Assembly: GCA_013002375.1 (NCBI GenBank)
Contig: JABDJW010000166.1
Location: 1 to 10,471 of the forward strand
Length of the DNA: 10,471 nucleotides
DNA from: Acidimicrobiales bacterium
GTDB taxonomy: Bacteria; Actinomycetota; Acidimicrobiia; Acidimicrobiales; SHLQ01
Reading direction: 5' to 3'
The translations under genes were made by a program, and so were the position numbers. Below, one piece after another: positions 6,788 through 10,471 of the stretch. The notes beneath the pieces are model-generated. The model ran no database searches, was not told the DNA's origin, and worked only from the letters and a program-made list of their open reading frames with translations. Each line of letters starts with the position of its first letter. The first letter of the stretch is position 1.

Positions 6788-6842
6788 CCCGATCTCTGAT
6801 GTCTGGACCGCAATTAGTGTGGGTGAGACATCAGAGATTCGG
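6788..6842. terminator. Bidirectional hairpin between convergent genes
   Basis: ATCTCTGATGTCT (6792-6804) and AGACATCAGAGAT (6826-6838) form a perfect 13-bp inverted repeat with a 21-nt loop. The stem is extendable by about 3 bp with a one-base bulge. It sits ten bases after the MFS stop, and its right arm encodes the last codons of the minus-strand nucleoside hydrolase, whose stop is in the loop. Neither side carries a T-run. Position and symmetry fit a shared terminator for both genes. Confidence 0.7.
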
Positions 6843-7749
6843 TCTCATCGAGCAGCCGGTCGGCGAGCAGCGTCGTGAACGCGTCGAGGTCGCGCCACTC
6901 GGTGGCGCATCGCACCGTGTGGCCGGAGGTATCGATGATCGTGCGGCCCGAGTCGGTCACGGCGATCGGTAGCTCTTCCATCACCAGCAGATCTTCGGCG
7001 AACGCCAGGTAGACGGCGACGGTGTCGTAGAGGGTCGAGCTCTGGGTGGCTGGGTCGATGCCGAGCTGGTCGATCCACTCGACGTTCCTGCACCACAGGT
7101 CGTGGTTCTCGATCAGCGCTTGCCCGAGGGGATCGGTGCTGGCCCGCAACTGCGCGAACCGTTCGCCGTCGAGGTGCACGATTCCGCAGGTATCGAGCGG
7201 GGTGATGGTCAGATCCCAGCCCGATTCGAACACCGTCCGGGCGGCCGACGGGTAGGTCATCACGTTGTACTCGCGATGCGGTTTGTCCGCGCCCAGGTAG
7301 CCGCGACGAAGGCTGCCGTGCATTCCCACGAAGCGACTGTTGTCGATGATCGAGGGCGCCCGTTGGAGCGCGGCGGCGATGTTGGGCAGCGGGCCGATCG
7401 AGATCACTGTGAGCGGTTCGGGCGATGCGGTGATCGTGTCGATCAAGGCAACGACGCCGTCGCGATGGACTTCGCCGGGGTAGTCGACCAGGTCGTAGCC
7501 GTCGACCCACTCGGCGTGGTGCGGCGGGGTGGAGTTGAGCGGGATGCCGATGCCGATGGGAATGTCGGTGCGGCCGGCGAGTTCCACCAGCCGGGCGACC
7601 AGGCGGGTGGCGTAGGTGGTGTCACCGTTCTCGGTCACGATCAGCCGCAGGTCGAGCTCGGGGCAACGGAGCAGGAAGGCCAGCGCCCACATGTCGTCGA
7701 CGTCGAACCCGATGTCGGTGTCGAGGATGACCGGGATCGGTGCGGTCAC
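6814..7749 (-). CDS. Inosine/uridine-preferring nucleoside hydrolase family protein
   Basis: Members hydrolyse the N-glycosidic bond of ribonucleosides to base plus ribose, using a bound calcium ion. The 311-aa length is typical. The N-terminal metal-site motif is DTDIGFDVDDMWAL (10-23), a longer variant of the classic DTDPGxDD. SIGPLPNIAAAL matches the family GPLTNIA motif. EYNVMTYPSAARTVF matches the N-x-x-x-x-P-x-A-A region, with Tyr where Asp is common. LYDTVAVYLA carries the late metal-binding Asp. The GTG start at 7749 overlaps the aquaporin stop in GTGA, so translation is probably coupled. The same frame stays open far upstream, but that part overlaps the aquaporin gene and looks non-coding. 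Substrate is not predictable; pyrimidine, purine and non-nucleoside relatives all exist. Confidence 0.88.
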   Translation of the reverse strand: MTAPIPVILDTDIGFDVDDMWALAFLLRCPELDLRLIVTENGDTTYATRLVARLVELAGRTDIPIGIGIPLNSTPPHHAEWVDGYDLVDYPGEVHRDGVVALIDTITASPEPLTVISIGPLPNIAAALQRAPSIIDNSRFVGMHGSLRRGYLGADKPHREYNVMTYPSAARTVFESGWDLTITPLDTCGIVHLDGERFAQLRASTDPLGQALIENHDLWCRNVEWIDQLGIDPATQSSTLYDTVAVYLAFAEDLLVMEELPIAVTDSGRTIIDTSGHTVRCATEWRDLDAFTTLLADRLLDETESLMSHPH

Positions 7750-8435
7750 GCCGACTCCGTCGCGGTTGGAACCGGGTAGACCACCCGAATGACACCGACG
7801 GCCACACCGACCGCGACCACTTGGGCCGCGATGAACCCGGGAGCGTTCGCGGGGTCGATGCCGGCGAAGGTGTCGGAGAACATCCGACCAACGGTGACGG
7901 CGGGGTTGGCGAAGCTGGTCGACGCGGTGAAGTAGTAGGCGCCGGTGATGTAGCCGGCGACTGCGGACGCCACCGCGGGGCCCTTGCCCGAGCGGACCAC
8001 ACCGAAGATCACCAGCAGTAGGCCGAGGGTCGCAATGCCTTCGGCGAACATCAGGTTGGCGCCGCCGCGATCCTTTGTCGACCAGTCGACCGCCGGGAGG
8101 TCGAACATGATGTTGGCCGCGATGACGCCGACAATGCCGCCGGCCACCTGGGCGCCGATGTACACGGCTGCGGTCGCCGAATCGATGCCGCCCAACAGGC
8201 GCTCGGTGATGGTCACGGACGGGTTGAAGTGAGCACCCGATGCTTCGCCGAACGCCAGGATGAGGGCGAGCAGCACACCACCGGTTGCGATGGCGTTCTG
8301 CAGAAGCTGGAGGCCGACGTCGTCGGTGAGGTTCTCGGCCATGATGCCCGAACCGACGACACCGGCCAGCAGGAAGGCGGTGCCGACGAACTCGGCCACG
8401 ATGGCGCGCCACGGAACGCCCAGGATGCCGACCAT
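7746..8435 (-). CDS. Aquaporin (MIP family), resembling the arsenic-operon AqpS-like clade
   Basis: This is a six-helix membrane channel for water or small neutral solutes; 229 aa is normal. The first half-helix motif is HFNPSV (69-74), with NPS instead of NPA. The second is canonical NPA (177-179) in ASTSFANPAVTVGR. The base after the second NPA is Val180, where most aquaporins and GlpF have the selectivity-filter Arg. The segments GSGIMAE (28-34) and TSFANPAVT are familiar from aquaporins encoded in arsenic operons, but no ars gene is in the window. The ATG at 8435 is seven bases after the aroK stop, with no obvious ribosome binding site, and its stop overlaps the nucleoside hydrolase start. 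The substrate is unknown; the altered filter suggests something larger than water. Confidence 0.9.
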   Translation of the reverse strand: MVGILGVPWRAIVAEFVGTAFLLAGVVGSGIMAENLTDDVGLQLLQNAIATGGVLLALILAFGEASGAHFNPSVTITERLLGGIDSATAAVYIGAQVAGGIVGVIAANIMFDLPAVDWSTKDRGGANLMFAEGIATLGLLLVIFGVVRSGKGPAVASAVAGYITGAYYFTASTSFANPAVTVGRMFSDTFAGIDPANAPGFIAAQVVAVGVAVGVIRVVYPVPTATESA

Positions 8436-8442
8436 CCGGGGC

Positions 8443-8979
8443 TTACTCGATTCCGGTCGCGGTGCGATACCGGCCGATGATGTCGTTGACGACCCGGTCG
8501 GGGGGACGGCTGTCGGTCGGAACCTGTTCGAACTGGTCGTAGCCCTTGGCGCGCTCCGCCAGCAGCTCGCGGATGCGGGCTACGGGGTCGTCGACCTGCA
8601 GCAGCGGACGGACGGTGCGCGATTTGGTGAGCCGGCGGATGAGCTCGTCCTCGTCGGCGCGCAGGCAGTACACGTGCCCGCTGGCCAGCAGCGGCGCGGC
8701 GTTGGCCTCGTTCAGCATGAAGCGTCCGCCGGTCGCGATCACCAGGCCGTGCTGCTCGGCCAAGCTGAGTGCGGTCTCGGTCTCGTAGCGGCGAAAGGAT
8801 ACTTCGCCCTCGTGGAGGAAGATCTCGGCGATGGGGCCGTGCGTTTCCTCGATGAGCCGATCGGTGTCGACGAAGCGCATGCCGAGTCGGTTGGCCAGGA
8901 GCCGCCCGACGGTGCTCTTGCCGGTTCCCATGAACCCGGTGAGGACGATGTTGGGGTTGGTCGCCGGAGAGGATGTCAC
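8443..8979 (-). CDS. aroK: Shikimate kinase (AroK-like)
   Basis: Shikimate kinase phosphorylates shikimate with ATP in the aromatic amino acid pathway. The 178-aa protein shows Walker A GFMGTGKST (15-23), the shikimate-contact Asp40 in VDTD, Arg63 in SFRRYE, the lid arginine in RPLL (124-127) and Arg143 in AERAKGY. The usual GGG triplet of the shikimate site is GGR (84-86), so the third glycine is lost. The GTG start at 8979 has no Shine-Dalgarno sequence and a TACCAT hexamer seven bases upstream, suggesting a leaderless transcript. It is divergent from aroQ and heads an operon with the aquaporin. A kinase of the same fold acting on another substrate cannot be excluded because of the GGR change and the non-aromatic partners. 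Confidence 0.85.
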   Translation of the reverse strand: MTSSPATNPNIVLTGFMGTGKSTVGRLLANRLGMRFVDTDRLIEETHGPIAEIFLHEGEVSFRRYETETALSLAEQHGLVIATGGRFMLNEANAAPLLASGHVYCLRADEDELIRRLTKSRTVRPLLQVDDPVARIRELLAERAKGYDQFEQVPTDSRPPDRVVNDIIGRYRTATGIE

Positions 8980-8986
8980 CCGGTCA

Positions 8987-8992
8987 ATGGTA
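8987..8992 (-). promoter_or_regulatory. -10 box of aroK, leaderless
   Basis: On the minus strand TACCAT (8992 to 8987) fits TANNNT and ends seven bases before the aroK GTG at 8979. No Shine-Dalgarno sequence precedes the start. The spacing predicts initiation at or next to the start codon. Confidence 0.5.
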
Positions 8993-9001
8993 GTGGCAGT
9001 T

Positions 9002-9030
9002 CTCGATCGGATTCGGCCGGTACGATCGAG
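9002..9030. promoter_or_regulatory. Inverted repeat in the aroK-aroQ divergent promoter region
   Basis: CTCGATCG (9002-9009) and CGATCGAG (9023-9030) form a perfect 8-bp inverted repeat with a 13-bp spacer. The right arm overlaps the aroQ -10 hexamer. A regulator dimer bound here could affect both divergent genes. CGATCG is a frequent hexamer in DNA of this composition, so chance is a real alternative. Confidence 0.3.
9021..9026 (+). promoter_or_regulatory. -10 box of aroQ, leaderless
   Basis: TACGAT matches TANNNT and ends six bases before the aroQ GTG at 9033, so transcription would begin at the start codon. The GAGGG directly before the GTG is too close to act as a normal ribosome binding site. 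Confidence 0.55.
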
Positions 9031-9032
9031 GG

Positions 9033-9470
9033 GTGACCCATTCGATTCTCGTTCTGAACGGCCCGAACCTGAACCTGCTCGGCACGCGCGAGCCGGATGT
9101 CTACGGATCGGAAACGCTGGCCGACATCATGGGCGATCTCGCCGCGTACGCCGAAGAGCGGGGCGCGAGCCTTCGCACGCAGCAATCCAACTCCGAAGGC
9201 GATCTGGTCGATGCCATTCAGGAGGCGATGAGCTGGGCGTCGGGCATCGTGTTCAACCCGGGGGCCTATACCCACACCAGTGTGGCCCTGCGCGACGCAG
9301 TGGCCGGTTCCGCACTGCCCGTCGTCGAGACCCATCTCTCGAACGTGCACGCTCGAGAGGAATTCCGCCACACCTCGCTCTTGTCGGGCGTGTGTCTCGG
9401 CGTGGTCGGAGGCTTCGGCCGGCACAGCTACTTCCTGGCCGTTGACGGGTTGCTCCGTCACCTGGGCTAG
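9033..9470 (+). CDS. aroQ: 3-dehydroquinate dehydratase, type II
   Basis: This enzyme catalyses the reversible trans-dehydration of 3-dehydroquinate to 3-dehydroshikimate, step three of the shikimate pathway, as a cytoplasmic dodecamer. The 145 aa match the family. Catalytic and binding residues are all present and fall at the same numbers as in the Mycobacterium tuberculosis enzyme: Arg19 and Tyr24 in GTREPDVYG, Asn75 and His81 in FNPGAYTHTS, His101 in ETHLSN, and Arg112. The GTG start at 9033 gives the expected N-terminus, ILVLNGPNLNLLG. The gene is divergent from aroK with 53 bp between starts. Its TAG stop overlaps the stop of the convergent downstream gene. Type II enzymes can also serve quinate catabolism, but the neighbouring kinase favours a biosynthetic role. 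Confidence 0.96.
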   Translation: MTHSILVLNGPNLNLLGTREPDVYGSETLADIMGDLAAYAEERGASLRTQQSNSEGDLVDAIQEAMSWASGIVFNPGAYTHTSVALRDAVAGSALPVVETHLSNVHAREEFRHTSLLSGVCLGVVGGFGRHSYFLAVDGLLRHLG

Positions 9471-10471
9471 GGCGTCGGGCCACGCCGGTTGGGGGCCATA
9501 CGCAGGAACGGCCACGGATCGGGCATCGGGTCGACGGCGACCTCGACCAGGCCGGGCCCGTCGAACGCAATGCAGTGGTCGAGCGCCGCCGTGAGCGATT
9601 CGGGCGAGTCGGCCTTCCAATAGCGAACCCCGAATGCCCGGGCCAGCAGGCCGAAGTCCGGGTTCCGCAGCGTGCTGGCAATCGTGCGGTCGGGCCCGAA
9701 TCGGTTGGCCTGAATGCGGCGCACGTTGCCGTACGCGTTGTTGTTGAAGACCACGATGTTGCAGGGGATGTCGTGCTGGACCGCAGTGGCCAATTCGGTC
9801 GCGGTGAAAAGGAACCCGCCGTCACCGACCAGCGCCACGACCGGCTTGTCCGTTGCCGCCGACGCGCCGATGGCCTGCGCAGTGGCCGCGCCGAGCGTGC
9901 CGCCTGCGCCGGTGGTGAGAAAGGTCCGGGGCGCCAGGTGGTCGTAGAACAAGTGGCAGGCGAACCCCATCTGAGTGACATCCTCGACCAGCACCCCGTC
10001 GGGTGGCACCGCCGCTCGGATCGCGGCGGTGTAGTGCCGCTGTGGTTCGAGGTGGGCGGTCACGCGATCGAACCACGCCCGGCGTTCGGCCAACTCGGCC
10101 GAACGGCTCCGTCGAGGGTGGGTGCCGATCTCGGCGATCAGGGCGCGGCACGCCGCGTCGGCGTCGGCGTGGATACCGACCGCGGTGATGCCGTGGCGGT
10201 CGAGCTCGTCGGGGTCGAGGTTGATGGAGATGAACGTGAGTTCGTCGTCGAAGCCCCACGTGCCGAGCGGCCATTCGACCCGGCTGCCGATTCCCACCAC
10301 GACGTCAGCGTCGGGCCACAGTTCGTGGGCCACCGTGATCGGCACGAAGAGGGGGTGGGCCGTCGGCACGACCCCGTGGCCCTGCCGCCGGGTGGTCACG
10401 GCCGCTTGGACGAGTTCGGCCAGTTCGGTCACCGCCGGCCCGGCGTCGTAGGCGCCTGACCCGACGACGAA
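9467..10471 (-). CDS. Thiamine-diphosphate-dependent enzyme, acetolactate synthase superfamily (5' end outside the window)
   Basis: The visible 334 residues are the C-terminal two-thirds of a ThDP enzyme. The frame is open to the window edge, so the start and the N-terminal Pyr domain with the catalytic Glu are missing. The central domain begins near FVVGSGAYDAGPAV at the edge and runs through VVVGIGSRVEW and SINLDPDEL. The C-terminal PP domain carries the ThDP/metal motif: GDGGFLF at visible residues 216-222 and NNN at 243-245. Relatives include acetolactate synthase, benzoylformate decarboxylase and oxalyl-CoA decarboxylase; without the N-terminus I cannot choose. It lacks the Xsc signature of the other ThDP enzyme in this window. 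The TAG stop (9469 to 9467) overlaps the aroQ TAG (9468-9470) within CTAG. Confidence 0.88.
   Translation of the reverse strand, partial: FVVGSGAYDAGPAVTELAELVQAAVTTRRQGHGVVPTAHPLFVPITVAHELWPDADVVVGIGSRVEWPLGTWGFDDELTFISINLDPDELDRHGITAVGIHADADAACRALIAEIGTHPRRSRSAELAERRAWFDRVTAHLEPQRHYTAAIRAAVPPDGVLVEDVTQMGFACHLFYDHLAPRTFLTTGAGGTLGAATAQAIGASAATDKPVVALVGDGGFLFTATELATAVQHDIPCNIVVFNNNAYGNVRRIQANRFGPDRTIASTLRNPDFGLLARAFGVRYWKADSPESLTAALDHCIAFDGPGLVEVAVDPMPDPWPFLRMAPNRRGPTP

Noticed and set aside
7750..8412. Upstream extension of the nucleoside hydrolase frame to 532 codons, suggesting a fusion protein
   Set aside because: The extension overlaps the aquaporin gene in another frame and is Arg-rich low-complexity sequence with no domain. 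GTG 7749 gives the normal family N-terminus directly before the metal-site motif.
9002..9030. Intrinsic terminator formed by the CTCGATCG inverted repeat
   Set aside because: It lies between two divergent start codons, so there is no transcript to end; a binding site or chance is more likely.

Overview
The window is GC-rich and gene-dense, with many GTG starts and several genes that appear to lack a 5' leader. This suggests a high-GC actinobacterium. The overall protein style recalls marine Acidimicrobiia such as the Ilumatobacter group, but that placement is an inference from composition and family resemblance, not a database result.

Region 1 (about 1-6778, + strand) is a C2-sulfonate utilisation locus. 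It holds an ABC importer ATPase and permease of the taurine/nitrate/sulfonate type (31-1927), phosphate acetyltransferase (1929-2852), a TetR-family regulator (3027-3608), sulfoacetaldehyde acetyltransferase Xsc (3736-5502) and an MFS transporter (5564-6778). The biochemical logic is import of a sulfonate, conversion to sulfoacetaldehyde by an enzyme not in the window, Xsc cleavage to acetyl phosphate plus sulfite, and Pta conversion of acetyl phosphate to acetyl-CoA. The solute-binding protein and the sulfoacetaldehyde-forming enzyme are not visible and may lie upstream of base 1. The tetR gene is bracketed by copies of a 22-28 bp palindromic repeat, and the xsc promoter region carries a perfect 10-bp palindrome that is a plausible operator.

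Region 2 (6779-9470) converges on region 1 across a 13-bp perfect hairpin. On the minus strand a tight three-gene operon reads aroK-like shikimate kinase, then an aquaporin of the arsenic-operon-like clade, then a ribonucleoside hydrolase-family protein. The spacings are 7 nt and a 4-nt GTGA overlap. Type II 3-dehydroquinate dehydratase (aroQ) is divergent from aroK, with 53 bp between their GTG starts. Each has a TANNNT -10 hexamer placed for leaderless transcription.

Region 3 (9467-10471, minus strand) is the C-terminal two-thirds of a thiamine-diphosphate enzyme of the acetolactate synthase superfamily. Its N-terminus is beyond the window edge, and its stop codon overlaps the stop codon of aroQ.

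No rRNA, tRNA, CRISPR array, transposase or phage gene was seen. The most notable items are the repeat family around tetR, the tetR/xsc regulatory region, the aroK-aquaporin-nucleoside hydrolase operon with an altered aquaporin filter, and the recurrent leaderless GTG starts.
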